Origin: Hydrogenimonas sp. SS33
Lineage (GTDB): Bacteria; Campylobacterota; Campylobacteria; Campylobacterales; Hydrogenimonadaceae
NCBI RefSeq assembly: GCF_040436365.1
Contig: NZ_AP026369.1
Span: 1,117,501 to 1,181,500, forward strand
Direction: 5' to 3'
DNA: 64,000 nt
The position numbers were made by a program, and so were the translations under genes. The notes under the pieces were generated by a model. That model was not told the DNA's origin. It did no database searches and worked only from the letters and a program-made list of their open reading frames with translations. This document shows, piece by piece, positions 1-8,892 of this stretch. The stretch's first letter is position 1. Each line of letters starts with the position of its first letter.

Positions 1-189
1 ATGGTCGCGCTGATCGTCAAATCCGGCAAACACTTTCCGTGGCTGCCGGATTTTCTCCATCCTTTTGTCGCCGTCGCTTTACTGCTGCCGATTGCCTATG
101 TTATCGCTCGCTATATCGAACCGAAACTCAAAAATCTGTTAAACAATCAGTTCCAAAAAATCGAAATCGGCGCAACCGGCTCTCTCTGA
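1..189 (+). CDS. C-terminal fragment of a membrane protein, possibly acyltransferase-3 family
   Basis: Only the last 62 codons lie in the window. The frame is open from base 1, so the ATG there need not be the true start. The fragment has a short basic stretch, one hydrophobic segment (about residues 20–38, rich in A, V, L and P) and a polar basic tail containing RYIEPKLKN. A last membrane helix followed by an R-[YF]-IE-P/K stretch is typical of the end of membrane O-acyltransferases (acyltransferase 3 / OafA), which decorate surface sugars. That would suit the polysaccharide locus that follows. The family call is a guess from a short tail; any polytopic protein could end this way. Confidence 0.4.
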   Translation: MVALIVKSGKHFPWLPDFLHPFVAVALLLPIAYVIARYIEPKLKNLLNNQFQKIEIGATGSL

Positions 190-193
190 TTTT

Positions 194-1588
194 TCAGTTT
201 TGACGGGACTCCTTTTCCAACCTGATCTTTTCCACATCCAGAGCCTGCTTGCATATGACCCGTTTCCCCCGGAAAGTTTTCTCTATTTTGTCTACAACTT
301 TGACACGGAAATCGATCCCGTCCCGTACAAGTTTATGCATCCCCTCCTTCACTTTGGCTATATCGACCCGGTGGTTGGGATCTTCGACAAGAACCGTAAC
401 GACCCCCGGTTCCTCCTGGATATACTGGATCGCGTCGATATCCTCCAGAGGAAGGTGCTGTCCGCCGCACATTGTGGTAATGGAGACCAGTCGGTTGTCT
501 TCTGAAACCAGAAAATCTTTCGTCCGTCCCTCTATGTTGCCTACCGTCTTGGCTATGTCGCTCTTTCCGTAGGTTTCAATCTCTCCTGTCGCAAAATCCC
601 CGCTCTTTCTGTTGATGAAAGGCATAACGAAATTGTCGAAAGATGTCGTGACGATCTCCCCGTCCACGACACGCATCGCGGCATAGGAACCGAGAAGGTT
701 GTACCTCTCGCCCACTCTGTACCCGATGACATCCCGTTCACTGTTTCCGTAAAGGCTCAAAACTTTCGCATTTTTGAAAAACCCTTTGATGATCTCTATC
801 TCGTCAGGGTAACAGGTTTCGGACGCAAGTATAATACCCTCTATCCCGATGGGCTCCAATCCGTACCGTTTGCTCATTTTCACGAAACTCAGTACGGCAC
901 TCGGATATCCGAAGAAAAATTTCGGCCTGAACGCTTTGGCCTTTTCGTACATCAAAGGGAATTTGTCCGAATTGAGGTAATTGTTGGATAGAAGAAAGTA
1001 GTTGTCGATGGGTTCATATTCCCAATAGATCTCTTTTTCCGGAATGGAAATCTCCCTGCCCTTCAACAGCACGGTAGGCGTTCGGTATTTGTAACCGATT
1101 TTTGTAAAAATGTAATTGTTGTAGACTTTCTCTTTTGCCCTGCTGTTGGCCGCCAAATAGAATTTCGTCGGCGTCGACAGAGAACCGCCCGTATAGTGGG
1201 CCACCGGTTTGTACCTTACATCCGTATAGAGCGAGTCGAGATTTTTCTTGATATCCGCCTTGCTCAACGTCGGAAATTTCGCGATATCTTCGATCGCTTT
1301 GAAATCTTTCGACGAAACCCCGTGTTCCGCAAAAGTTTTTTGGTAATAGGGAATATGTTTTTCCGCAAAAATCAATGTTTCGAGAATCTTGTTGTAGATG
1401 TAGTCCTGCTTGTACTGTTCACTGCCGTTTTCAAATTTTTCCAGCAGCGCCTTATGGATGCCAAACTGCCTGCCGAAGCGGATTTCAAGAGGAATGGAAC
1501 CGTACAGTTCCCCCAAAAAAGTTTTCAAGGGCTGAGGAAATCCATAATATATATTTCTATATTTGTGCAAAATTTCTTCAAATGTCAT
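194..1588 (-). CDS. PaaK/CapK-like AMP-forming ligase family protein
   Basis: 464 residues, resembling phenylacetate–CoA ligase and the capsule-associated CapK family of adenylate-forming enzymes. These activate a carboxylate as an acyl-AMP; the substrate of CapK-like members is generally unknown. The nucleotide-binding loop appears as HYTGGSLSTPTKF (about residues 131–143), the family's TGGS variant, not the canonical SGTTG. A later GYPSAVLSF and an LYGNSERDV stretch match the A-domain core. The ATG start has AAAGGA seven bases upstream. It is divergent from the legionaminic genes across a 287-base AT-rich gap. It is the most diverged of three PaaK-like proteins in the window (others at 24954 and 28471). 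Confidence 0.75.
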   Translation of the reverse strand: MTFEEILHKYRNIYYGFPQPLKTFLGELYGSIPLEIRFGRQFGIHKALLEKFENGSEQYKQDYIYNKILETLIFAEKHIPYYQKTFAEHGVSSKDFKAIEDIAKFPTLSKADIKKNLDSLYTDVRYKPVAHYTGGSLSTPTKFYLAANSRAKEKVYNNYIFTKIGYKYRTPTVLLKGREISIPEKEIYWEYEPIDNYFLLSNNYLNSDKFPLMYEKAKAFRPKFFFGYPSAVLSFVKMSKRYGLEPIGIEGIILASETCYPDEIEIIKGFFKNAKVLSLYGNSERDVIGYRVGERYNLLGSYAAMRVVDGEIVTTSFDNFVMPFINRKSGDFATGEIETYGKSDIAKTVGNIEGRTKDFLVSEDNRLVSITTMCGGQHLPLEDIDAIQYIQEEPGVVTVLVEDPNHRVDIAKVKEGMHKLVRDGIDFRVKVVDKIEKTFRGKRVICKQALDVEKIRLEKESRQN

Positions 1589-1875
1589 TAGACAATCCTT
1601 TTCAATTCAATATATTTTTGCAAACACTATTTATTTTTATTTTATATAAATCAAGATTAATACAGGTTTATTTGGAGACTCTCGTTTGAGAAAAGTTCAT
1701 CTTTCGTTTCATATGATTCATATAAACAAAATGTTCGCATTTGTCATCCGCTTACCTCGGGGCATTGCAGCTTCCCCTTGGCAATTCACAGATTTACTCG
1801 ATTTCCGGTCCGATTTCACTTATTAGTATTTAATGCTATAAAAGATATAATTTTTATTATTGCCGAAAGGTTCGC
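1589..1875. promoter_or_regulatory. AT-rich divergent intergenic region with candidate promoter for the sugar operon
   Basis: A 287-base gap between divergent genes, strongly AT-rich at both ends with a GC-richer island around 1740–1790. A perfect TATAAT lies at 1846–1851 with T/A-rich sequence upstream and no clear -35, the usual look of Campylobacterota sigma-70 promoters. A start point near 1858 would give a short leader, with CGAAAGG at 1864–1870 as ribosome site for the ATG at 1876. The leftward promoter for the 194–1588 gene must also be here, but I cannot pick one box. Confidence 0.45.
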
Positions 1876-3069
1876 ATGGTGAATGATATATTGCATTTGA
1901 TAGGTAGAAATGAAGCACTGTTTTGTGATGACATTCAAAAGTTTGGCAAGGAGCTGCAGAACATTGTCTCATCATCTACTTTCCTTGTAATCGGAGGGGC
2001 CGGTTCGATCGGACAGGCTGTTACAAAAGAGATATTTAAGCGCAATCCGAAAAAATTACATGTAGTTGACATCAGCGAAAACAATATGGTTGAACTCGTT
2101 CGGGATTTACGGAGTTCGCTTGGATATATCGATGGAGAGTTCAAGACGTTTGCACTCGATATCGGCTCTGATATTTACGATGCTTTTATCGGTGCGGACG
2201 GAAAATACGACTATATATTGAATCTTTCGGCCCTGAAACATGTAAGAAGCGAAAAAGACCCTTTTACACTGATGCGCATGATCGATGTGAATATCTTCAA
2301 TACAGACAAAACCTTGCGCCAGGCAATCGACAAAGGTACCAAAAAATATTTCTGTGTCTCTACGGACAAAGCCGCCAATCCCGTTAATATGATGGGAGCG
2401 TCCAAACGCATTATGGAGATGTTTCTTATGCGCAGAAGTCTGGAGATTCCCTTGTCGACGGCAAGATTCGCCAATGTGGCATTCAGTGACGGCTCTTTAC
2501 TGCATGGTTTCAATCAACGTATCCAGAAAAGGCAGCCCATCGTCGCACCCAACGACATCAAAAGATATTTCGTAACCCCCCAGGAGTCGGGGGAACTCTG
2601 TTTGATGTCATCTATTTTCGGCGAAAACAGAGATATCTTCTTCCCGAAACTGAGCGAGGCGCTGCATCTCATCTCCTTCGCCGACATTGCGGTCAAATAT
2701 CTTGAGAAGATGGGGTACGAACCCTATTTGTGCAAGAGCGAAGAAGAAGCGAGAGAGTTGGCGAAAACACTTCCCCAAAAAGGGCAGTGGCCTTGTCTTT
2801 TCACGCCGAGCGACACCACGGGAGAAAAAGATTTTGAAGAGTTCTTTACGGAAAACGAGCTTTTGGATATGGAGAGATTCGAAAACATCGGCGTCATCAA
2901 AAACGAACCGGTTTTCGACGATGCGCTCCTGAATGACTTTGAAAAAACCATACGGGAGTATCGCAACAGGGGCTCATGGACAAAAGAAGAGATCGTCTCA
3001 CTCTTCCATAAAATGATTCCCGGTTTCGGCCACAAAGAAACGGGAAAATATCTCGATGAGAAGATGTAA
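1876..3069 (+). CDS. Nucleotide-sugar 4,6-dehydratase of the CapD/FlaA1/WbpM type (LegB role)
   Basis: 397 residues. First gene of the legionaminic acid cluster, where it should remove water from a nucleotide-activated GlcNAc to give the 4-keto-6-deoxy sugar. The Rossmann loop is GGAGSIGQ at residues 40–47, the acidic D65 follows, and the active site reads STDKA at 162–166 then MGASK at 173–177. The catalytic tyrosine of YxxxK is thus methionine, as is known for the WbpM-like branch. The Campylobacter LegB, as I recall, is a different GDP-mannose-dehydratase-like SDR, so this would be a non-orthologous replacement. The ATG start has GAAAGG five bases upstream. The stop overlaps the next start by one base. 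Whether it uses UDP- or GDP-GlcNAc cannot be read from sequence. Confidence 0.82.
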   Translation: MVNDILHLIGRNEALFCDDIQKFGKELQNIVSSSTFLVIGGAGSIGQAVTKEIFKRNPKKLHVVDISENNMVELVRDLRSSLGYIDGEFKTFALDIGSDIYDAFIGADGKYDYILNLSALKHVRSEKDPFTLMRMIDVNIFNTDKTLRQAIDKGTKKYFCVSTDKAANPVNMMGASKRIMEMFLMRRSLEIPLSTARFANVAFSDGSLLHGFNQRIQKRQPIVAPNDIKRYFVTPQESGELCLMSSIFGENRDIFFPKLSEALHLISFADIAVKYLEKMGYEPYLCKSEEEARELAKTLPQKGQWPCLFTPSDTTGEKDFEEFFTENELLDMERFENIGVIKNEPVFDDALLNDFEKTIREYRNRGSWTKEEIVSLFHKMIPGFGHKETGKYLDEKM

Positions 3070-4211
3070 TGAATTTTGAAGAGACTGTCTCGTTTATTCG
3101 CGAACTTTACCCGCAGAAAGAGTTCGTCGCCCTGCATGAACCGGTTTTCAACGGGAATGAAAAAAAATACCTCGAAGAGTGCATTGATTCGACATTCGTA
3201 TCGAGTGTAGGAAAATATGTCGACCTTTTCGAAGAAAAGATCGCCGATTTTGTAGGGTCCAGGTATGCAGTCGCAACCGTCAACGGCACAAGTGCTCTGC
3301 ATATATCTTTGCTTTTGGCAAACGTGGCAAACGGGGATGAAGTCATTACCCAGCCTCTTACATTTATTGCTACCTGCAATGCAATAAGTTATATAGGCGC
3401 CAAACCGGTTTTTGTCGACGTTGACCTTGAAACCATGGGGTTGAGTCCCAAGGCATTGGAATCGTTTCTGGATGCACACTGTATTCGGGAAGACGGACAG
3501 TGCATCAACAAAGAAACCGGGAAAGTCATTAGAGCATGCGTACCGATGCATACTTTCGGTCATCCGTGCAAAATCGACGAGATCGCCGAAATTTGTGAAG
3601 CCTGGCATATCGCACTGGTTGAAGACGCCGCAGAATCTCTTGGAAGCTACTATAAGAACAGGCACACCGGCACATTCGGAAAACTGGCCGCTTTCAGTTT
3701 CAACGGAAACAAAGTTATCACGAGTGGAGGCGGAGGCTGCATCGTCACAGATGACGAAGTTCTGGCGAAAAAAGCGAAACATCTGACAACTACGGCAAAA
3801 ATTCCCCACCGGTGGGAGTATGTTCATGACATGATCGGCTACAATTACCGTATGCCGAACCTCAATGCGGCTCTTCTGGTCGCCCAGCTGGAACAACTCG
3901 AAAATTTTCTGGCCGACAAACGGGAACTTGCTTCTTTGTATCAGAACTTTTTCGAAAAGCAAAAAATAAATTTTGTAACCGAACCGAAGCTCTCCAACTC
4001 GAATTATTGGCTCAATGCCGTTATTTTGAAAGACATCGGAGAGCGAGACCGCTTTTTGGAATATACCAACAGCAGAAATGTCATGACCAGACCGGTATGG
4101 CGTTTGATGAATAGACTGGAGATGTTTAAAGATGCCCAGTGCGGCACGCTGGAAAATGCATTGTGGCTGGAAGAGAGGGTCGTCAACATTCCAAGCGGAG
4201 TGCGGGGATGA
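3069..4211 (+). CDS. legC: LegC-type PLP-dependent aminotransferase
   Basis: 380 residues, DegT/DnrJ/EryC1/StrS family. It transfers an amino group to C4 of the keto sugar made by the preceding dehydratase. Visible features are NGTSALH (residues 72–78) for cofactor phosphate binding, the PLP-ring aspartate in VEDAAESLGS (184–193), and the Schiff-base lysine K215 in SFNGNKVITSGGGG. Length is normal for the family. The start overlaps the upstream stop (TAATG) and its own stop overlaps the next start (ATGA). The position directly after a 4,6-dehydratase and before the acetyltransferase and synthase matches known legionaminic and related nonulosonate operons. Confidence 0.88.
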   Translation: MNFEETVSFIRELYPQKEFVALHEPVFNGNEKKYLEECIDSTFVSSVGKYVDLFEEKIADFVGSRYAVATVNGTSALHISLLLANVANGDEVITQPLTFIATCNAISYIGAKPVFVDVDLETMGLSPKALESFLDAHCIREDGQCINKETGKVIRACVPMHTFGHPCKIDEIAEICEAWHIALVEDAAESLGSYYKNRHTGTFGKLAAFSFNGNKVITSGGGGCIVTDDEVLAKKAKHLTTTAKIPHRWEYVHDMIGYNYRMPNLNAALLVAQLEQLENFLADKRELASLYQNFFEKQKINFVTEPKLSNSNYWLNAVILKDIGERDRFLEYTNSRNVMTRPVWRLMNRLEMFKDAQCGTLENALWLEERVVNIPSGVRG

Positions 4212-4783
4212 AACCCGAAATCATTCTCATCGGCGGTGGCGGGCACTGCCATTCTGTTATCGATGTTATCGAACGAAGCGGCGATTATCTGATTGCGGGT
4301 ATCATCGATAAAAAAGAGTTGCGGGGGGAGAGGGTGTTGGGTTACGACATTATCGGTTCCGACGATGATTTGCCCCATCTGTTCAACCGCTACAAATACG
4401 CTTTCGTTACGATCGGACAGTTGGATGATCCCCAACCGCGAGTCAGACTTTTCAACATACTGAAAGAGATTGGATACCGACTGCCGGTGATTGTTTCTCC
4501 GCTTGCCTACGTATCGAAACATGCCCTGTTGCAAGAAGGCACATGTATCATGCATCATGCACTCGTCAATGCCAATGCAACGGTCGGCAAAAACTGTATT
4601 ATCAACACGAAAGCACTGATAGAGCATGATGCAAAAGTGGACGATCACTGCCATATCAGTACCGGTGCCGTCGTAAACGGCGGTGTCCATGTCAAAACGG
4701 GAACATTTTTCGGAAGCAACGCTACTTCCAAACAATACATCGAGGTAAGCGGATTCATCAAAGCAGGGAGTATAGTGACATGA
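4208..4783 (+). CDS. NeuD/LegH-like sugar N-acetyltransferase
   Basis: 191 residues from the ATG at 4208, which overlaps the LegC stop in ATGA; an in-frame upstream ATG at 4139 lies inside legC and is rejected. The N-terminus IILIGGGGHCHSVIDVIE is the small Rossmann-like domain of NeuD-family enzymes. From about residue 95 there are left-handed beta-helix hexapeptide repeats (VNANATVGKN, ALIEHDAKVDDH, VVNGGVHVKTG), the acetyl-CoA-binding fold. Its expected task is N-acetylation of the 4-amino sugar made by LegC to give 2,4-diacetamido-2,4,6-trideoxyglucose. H88/H89 in CIMHHALVN are where the catalytic base is expected. It overlaps legI by four bases. Confidence 0.8.
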   Translation: MKPEIILIGGGGHCHSVIDVIERSGDYLIAGIIDKKELRGERVLGYDIIGSDDDLPHLFNRYKYAFVTIGQLDDPQPRVRLFNILKEIGYRLPVIVSPLAYVSKHALLQEGTCIMHHALVNANATVGKNCIINTKALIEHDAKVDDHCHISTGAVVNGGVHVKTGTFFGSNATSKQYIEVSGFIKAGSIVT

Positions 4784-5775
4784 GCGTGTTTGTCATTGCC
4801 GAAGCGGGGGTCAACCACAATGGAAAAATCGAATTGGCAAAAAAGATGATTGATGCCGCTGCCGAGGCAGGTGCCGATGCCGTAAAATTTCAAACTTTCA
4901 AAACGGAAAACCTGGTATCGAAAAAGGCCGAGAAAGCAGAATATCAGAAAACGACGACCGATCGTGACGAATCGCAGTTCGACATGATCAAAAGACTGGA
5001 ACTCGACGTAGATACACATTACGAGCTTATGGAGTACTGCAATCGTAAAGGGATCATGTTTCTCTCCACACCGTTTGATATTGACAGTATTGCACTTCTG
5101 GACCGGATGGGCCTGGATATATTCAAAATCGGCAGTGGAGAGATCACCAATCTTCCCTACCTCAGAGCAATCGGAAAACTCGGCAAGAGGGTGATCCTCT
5201 CAACCGGAATGGCCGATATCGGTGAAATCGAGGATGCACTTGACATTCTGATACAAAGCGGCACAGCCAAAGAAAAGATCACGATTCTTCATGCCAACAC
5301 CATGTACCCGACACCTATGGAAGATGTCAACCTCAAAGCGATGCAGACGATCGCCTGTACATTCGGATGCGATGTAGGGTATAGCGATCATACCCTGGGC
5401 ATAGAGGTCGACATCGCAGCGGTCGCACTGGGCGCAAAAGTGATAGAGAAACATTTTACCCTTGACAAATCGATGGAAGGCCCGGACCACAAAGCCTCTC
5501 TCGAACCCCATGAACTGAAAGCGATGGTTACCGCAATACGGAATATTGAAAAAGCATTGGGCAACGGTATCAAAAAACCGAGTCCCAGTGAAATACCGAA
5601 CATCGCAATCGCCAGAAAATCCATCGTCGCATCCCGGCCAATCAAAAAAGGGGAAATATTGACTTCTGACAATATTACGGCCAAAAGACCCGCCAACGGC
5701 CTTTCTCCGATGCGATGGGACGAAATCGTAGGCATTGCCGCACCCAAAGATTACGATACAGACGAGCCGATATGA
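4780..5775 (+). CDS. legI: N,N'-diacetyllegionaminic acid synthase (NeuB family)
   Basis: 331 residues. Condenses the 2,4-diacetamido-2,4,6-trideoxymannose produced by LegG with phosphoenolpyruvate to make the nine-carbon legionaminic acid. The NeuB TIM barrel begins with FVIAEAGVNHNGKI (residues 4–17) and GADAVKFQTF (31–40), continues with KIGSGE, LSTGMA and a late IEKHFTLDK stretch, and ends with an antifreeze-like SAF domain from about residue 275 (SIVASRPIKKGE). The family also contains sialic (NeuB) and pseudaminic (PseI) synthases; the PtmE and PtmF genes beside it favour legionaminic acid. The start is coupled to the upstream stop by ATGA. Confidence 0.9.
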   Translation: MSVFVIAEAGVNHNGKIELAKKMIDAAAEAGADAVKFQTFKTENLVSKKAEKAEYQKTTTDRDESQFDMIKRLELDVDTHYELMEYCNRKGIMFLSTPFDIDSIALLDRMGLDIFKIGSGEITNLPYLRAIGKLGKRVILSTGMADIGEIEDALDILIQSGTAKEKITILHANTMYPTPMEDVNLKAMQTIACTFGCDVGYSDHTLGIEVDIAAVALGAKVIEKHFTLDKSMEGPDHKASLEPHELKAMVTAIRNIEKALGNGIKKPSPSEIPNIAIARKSIVASRPIKKGEILTSDNITAKRPANGLSPMRWDEIVGIAAPKDYDTDEPI

Positions 5776-6926
5776 AAAGAAAGATTTGTGTCGTTACCGG
5801 TACACGGGCCGAATACGGTCTCTTTTATCCGATACTGAAAAAAATCCAGAAATCTGAAAAGCTTCAACTGCAACTGGTAGTCACCACAATGCACCTCGCT
5901 CCCCAATTCGGCTACACACTCAGACAAATCGAAGAAGATGGTTTCAAAATTGACGAAACCGTAGAAAACCTGCTTTGCGCCGATACGAAATCTTCCGTAG
6001 CAAAAAGTACGGGCATGGCCACACTTCTGCTTTCGGATGTTTATCGCCGACTACAGCCGGATTCGGTGCTCCTGCTGGGAGACCGGTACGAAACACTTGC
6101 CGCAGCCACATCGGCACTGTTAATGAATATTCCTATAGCCCATATTCACGGTGGAGAGATCACCGAAGGAGCGGTAGACGAACAAATCCGTCATGCCATA
6201 ACAAAAATGAGCCATCTTCACTTCACCGCCACCGAAACTTTCCGGCAAAGGCTCATCAGAATGGGTGAAAATCCGGCTAAAGTTTTTACGGTGGGCGCTC
6301 CCGGCCTGGACAATATCCTCTCTCTTCCCCTGCCTTCCAAAGAAGAATTGGAAGAGTCTCTACAGTGGCATTTCGGAGAAAAAACCGTTCTCTTCACATA
6401 TCATCCGGTCACACTCTCAAGTGTGGACACATCAAAAGAGATTCATGACATACTTCTCGCTCTGGAACGTACAGGCTACTCTGTACTTTTCACTTATGCG
6501 AATGCCGATGAAGGGGGGCACATCATCAACGAAGCGATCGAAAAGTTTTGTCACATGAACCCAGAAAAATACAAGGTGGTGAAAAATCTGGGACAAAAAC
6601 GCTACCTTGCCGCCATGAAATATGCAGATATCCTGGTGGGCAACACATCCAGCGGCATCATAGAAGCGGCAAGTTTTAAAAAACCGGTTGTCAATATCGG
6701 CGACAGGCAACGAGGTCGTCTGCGTAACGACAATACGATAGACTGCAAACCACATGAAGTCGAACAAGCCGTCACCAAAGCTCTCTCCGCCGACTTCCTG
6801 AAAAAGTGTGCAACTTCAACCAATGTCTACGGTGACGGTCATGCATCCGAACGGATCGTTGAAATCCTGGAAAAAGCGGACCTTTCAACCGTAAAATCGT
6901 TTTATGAACCGGAGTATAGATTATGA
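5772..6926 (+). CDS. legG: Hydrolysing nucleotide-sugar 2-epimerase, LegG/NeuC family
   Basis: 384 residues from the ATG at 5772 (ATGA overlap with legI). It removes the nucleotide and inverts C2 of the diacetamido-trideoxyglucose to give the manno-configured substrate of LegI. The N-terminus CVVTGTRAEYGLFYPIL carries the GTRAE(Y/I) nucleotide-binding loop of the family, followed by LLGDRYE, HIHGGEITEGAVDE with the catalytic-region histidine and glutamates, VGAPGLDNI, and the C-terminal VGNTSSGIIEAASF loop. Length is typical. In operon order it follows the synthase, as in Campylobacter. Confidence 0.88.
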   Translation: MKRKICVVTGTRAEYGLFYPILKKIQKSEKLQLQLVVTTMHLAPQFGYTLRQIEEDGFKIDETVENLLCADTKSSVAKSTGMATLLLSDVYRRLQPDSVLLLGDRYETLAAATSALLMNIPIAHIHGGEITEGAVDEQIRHAITKMSHLHFTATETFRQRLIRMGENPAKVFTVGAPGLDNILSLPLPSKEELEESLQWHFGEKTVLFTYHPVTLSSVDTSKEIHDILLALERTGYSVLFTYANADEGGHIINEAIEKFCHMNPEKYKVVKNLGQKRYLAAMKYADILVGNTSSGIIEAASFKKPVVNIGDRQRGRLRNDNTIDCKPHEVEQAVTKALSADFLKKCATSTNVYGDGHASERIVEILEKADLSTVKSFYEPEYRL

Positions 6927-7969
6927 AAAAAGTCGAAGCCGTCAAACTACCGCCGGACGCTTCCATCAGGGAGGCATTGCATATCATTGACAGCGGAGCC
7001 ATCAAGCTGGCCATCATAGCCGATGAAGAAAACAGACTGCTCGGAACCGTTACCGACGGCGATATCCGGCGGGCGATTCTGAATGGCAAAACGCTGGATG
7101 AAAGTATCGACGGAGTCTACAACAAACATCCGGTTGTTGTCGGCATAGATGAAAGCAAAGAGTCAATAATCAATCTCTGTACAGCCAAAAAAATATATCA
7201 GATTCCTGTTGTAGACAAACGGGGAAGGATCGTCAGAATTGCCATGCTTGACGAACTTCTCAAACCGAAAACGCGTCCGAACAAGGTAGTGCTGATGGTT
7301 GGAGGCCTGGGAAGCCGGCTTCGCCCCCTGACCGAAACGACACCCAAGCCTATGCTGCACGTAGGGGGCAGACCGATTTTACAGACAATTGTTGAACGCT
7401 TTGCATCTCACGGCTTTACCGACATCATCATGTGTGTGAATTACAAAGCCGACATCATTCGAGACTATTTTGGTGACGGAAACCGGTTTGGAGTCAACAT
7501 TTCATATATCCTTGAACAAAAGAGAATGGGAACCGCCGGGGCACTGAGCCTGCTGAAAGAACGGCCGGGGGAGCCATTTTTCGTGATGAACGGGGACCTT
7601 CTTACAAATGTCAATTTCGAAAATATGCTTCAGTTTCATCTGGACAATAATGCGATGGCCAGTATGTGTGTACGTGAATATGATTTTCAGGTCCCATACG
7701 GCGTTGTCAATATCGAAAACGGTAAAATCAGATCGATCGAAGAAAAGCCTGTACAAAGATTTTTTGTCAGTGCCGGAATCTATATACTCAATCCGGCCTG
7801 CCTGGATCTTATTCCCAATGAATACTACGATATGCCGGCACTTTTCGAAAAGATCATCTCACGGGGAGAGCACGCTGTCTCTTTTCCCTTAAGAGAATAT
7901 TGGCTCGATATCGGACGCATGGAGGAGTACGAAAAAGCCAATCGTGAATATTACAAGGTATTTGAGTGA
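6923..7969 (+). CDS. ptmE: PtmE-like glucosamine-1-phosphate guanylyltransferase with CBS domains
   Basis: 348 residues. A pair of CBS motifs fills residues 1–120 (TVTDGDIRRAIL is typical), and a sugar nucleotidyltransferase domain starts near residue 125 with VVLMVGGLGSRLRPLTE followed by PKPML. In Campylobacter jejuni the CBS–nucleotidyltransferase PtmE makes GDP-glucosamine, the entry point of the GDP-based legionaminic route, so its presence is the main marker for that route. VMNGDLLTN is the metal/sugar-binding stretch and LDIGRMEEYEKAN the usual C-terminal end. GGAG lies about eight bases before the ATG, and the gene overlaps both neighbours. Confidence 0.87.
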   Translation: MKKVEAVKLPPDASIREALHIIDSGAIKLAIIADEENRLLGTVTDGDIRRAILNGKTLDESIDGVYNKHPVVVGIDESKESIINLCTAKKIYQIPVVDKRGRIVRIAMLDELLKPKTRPNKVVLMVGGLGSRLRPLTETTPKPMLHVGGRPILQTIVERFASHGFTDIIMCVNYKADIIRDYFGDGNRFGVNISYILEQKRMGTAGALSLLKERPGEPFFVMNGDLLTNVNFENMLQFHLDNNAMASMCVREYDFQVPYGVVNIENGKIRSIEEKPVQRFFVSAGIYILNPACLDLIPNEYYDMPALFEKIISRGEHAVSFPLREYWLDIGRMEEYEKANREYYKVFE

Positions 7970-8892
7970 AGGCGCTGATCATAGGTCACGGTTCCATCGG
8001 CAGGAGGCACAGGGAGATCCTGAAGAATTTTCAGGAGATAGAAACCGTTGACATCGTGAGCTCCCACATACAAAACTGTGATTGCCGATGTTTTGAAACA
8101 CTCGAAAATACACCTCTTGAAGACTATGACTATTTTGTGATAGCCAACGAAACATCAAAACACTACAATGCGCTAAACTATATTTCAAAACATGTTCGGA
8201 ACCGAAGGATATTGGTAGAAAAACCTCTCTTCAGCCGATATAGAGAAATCGATACGCGAGACAATGATGTTTACGTAGCATACAATCTACGCTTTCACCC
8301 TATCATCGCAGCCATGGAAGCACTTTTAAAAGAAGAAAACATCCTTTATGCCGGGATTATGGCAGGTCAATATCTTCCGACGTGGCGTCCCGGACGGGAC
8401 TACCGCGAAGCCTACAGCGCTTCCGTAGACCAGGGCGGGGGGGTTCTGCGGGACCTGAGTCACGAATTGGACTACACGCTCATGCTCTTTGGTGAGATTA
8501 TTACAATCACGGCTTTCGATGAGAAAGTTTCATCACTCGCAATAGACGCCGACGATCTTTTTACTGCCATAGGAAGGACATCAAAGGGTACCGTGATCAA
8601 CCTGACTCTTGACTATATAAGCAAACATCCCTTGCGCCGCATGATTGTCCATAGCGACCGTCTTACAGTCGAAGCGGATCTTGTCGACTCAACAATGCGG
8701 TTCTGGGATGAAACGGGGAATGGACGTACCGTAAAAGAGCCGATAGAGCGCAACCATACATACCGAAAAATGCATGAAGCTCTTTTGCGGCAAAACGGAA
8801 ATCGTGTCTGCACCCTTTCAGAGGCCCTGACAACCATGAAACTGATTGACCGCACAAGCCACTACAACCGAAAGGATCACAATGTCCGATAA
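7966..8892 (+). CDS. ptmF: PtmF-like Gfo/Idh/MocA-family oxidoreductase
   Basis: 308 residues, starting with GTG at 7966 in GTGA overlap with ptmE. The N-terminal Rossmann loop is GHGSIGRRH and the family signature lysine is in VEKPLF (about residues 84–89), with YNLRFHP and a GGGVLRDLSHELDY helix carrying the catalytic-site histidine. PtmF sits in the precursor branch of the Campylobacter legionaminic pathway, which supplies the glucosamine unit used by PtmE; a Gfo/Idh enzyme paired with the SDR PtmA is consistent with that. Its exact reaction is less certain than that of the Leg enzymes. The last codons overlap the start of the next gene by eleven bases. Confidence 0.8.
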   Translation: MKALIIGHGSIGRRHREILKNFQEIETVDIVSSHIQNCDCRCFETLENTPLEDYDYFVIANETSKHYNALNYISKHVRNRRILVEKPLFSRYREIDTRDNDVYVAYNLRFHPIIAAMEALLKEENILYAGIMAGQYLPTWRPGRDYREAYSASVDQGGGVLRDLSHELDYTLMLFGEIITITAFDEKVSSLAIDADDLFTAIGRTSKGTVINLTLDYISKHPLRRMIVHSDRLTVEADLVDSTMRFWDETGNGRTVKEPIERNHTYRKMHEALLRQNGNRVCTLSEALTTMKLIDRTSHYNRKDHNVR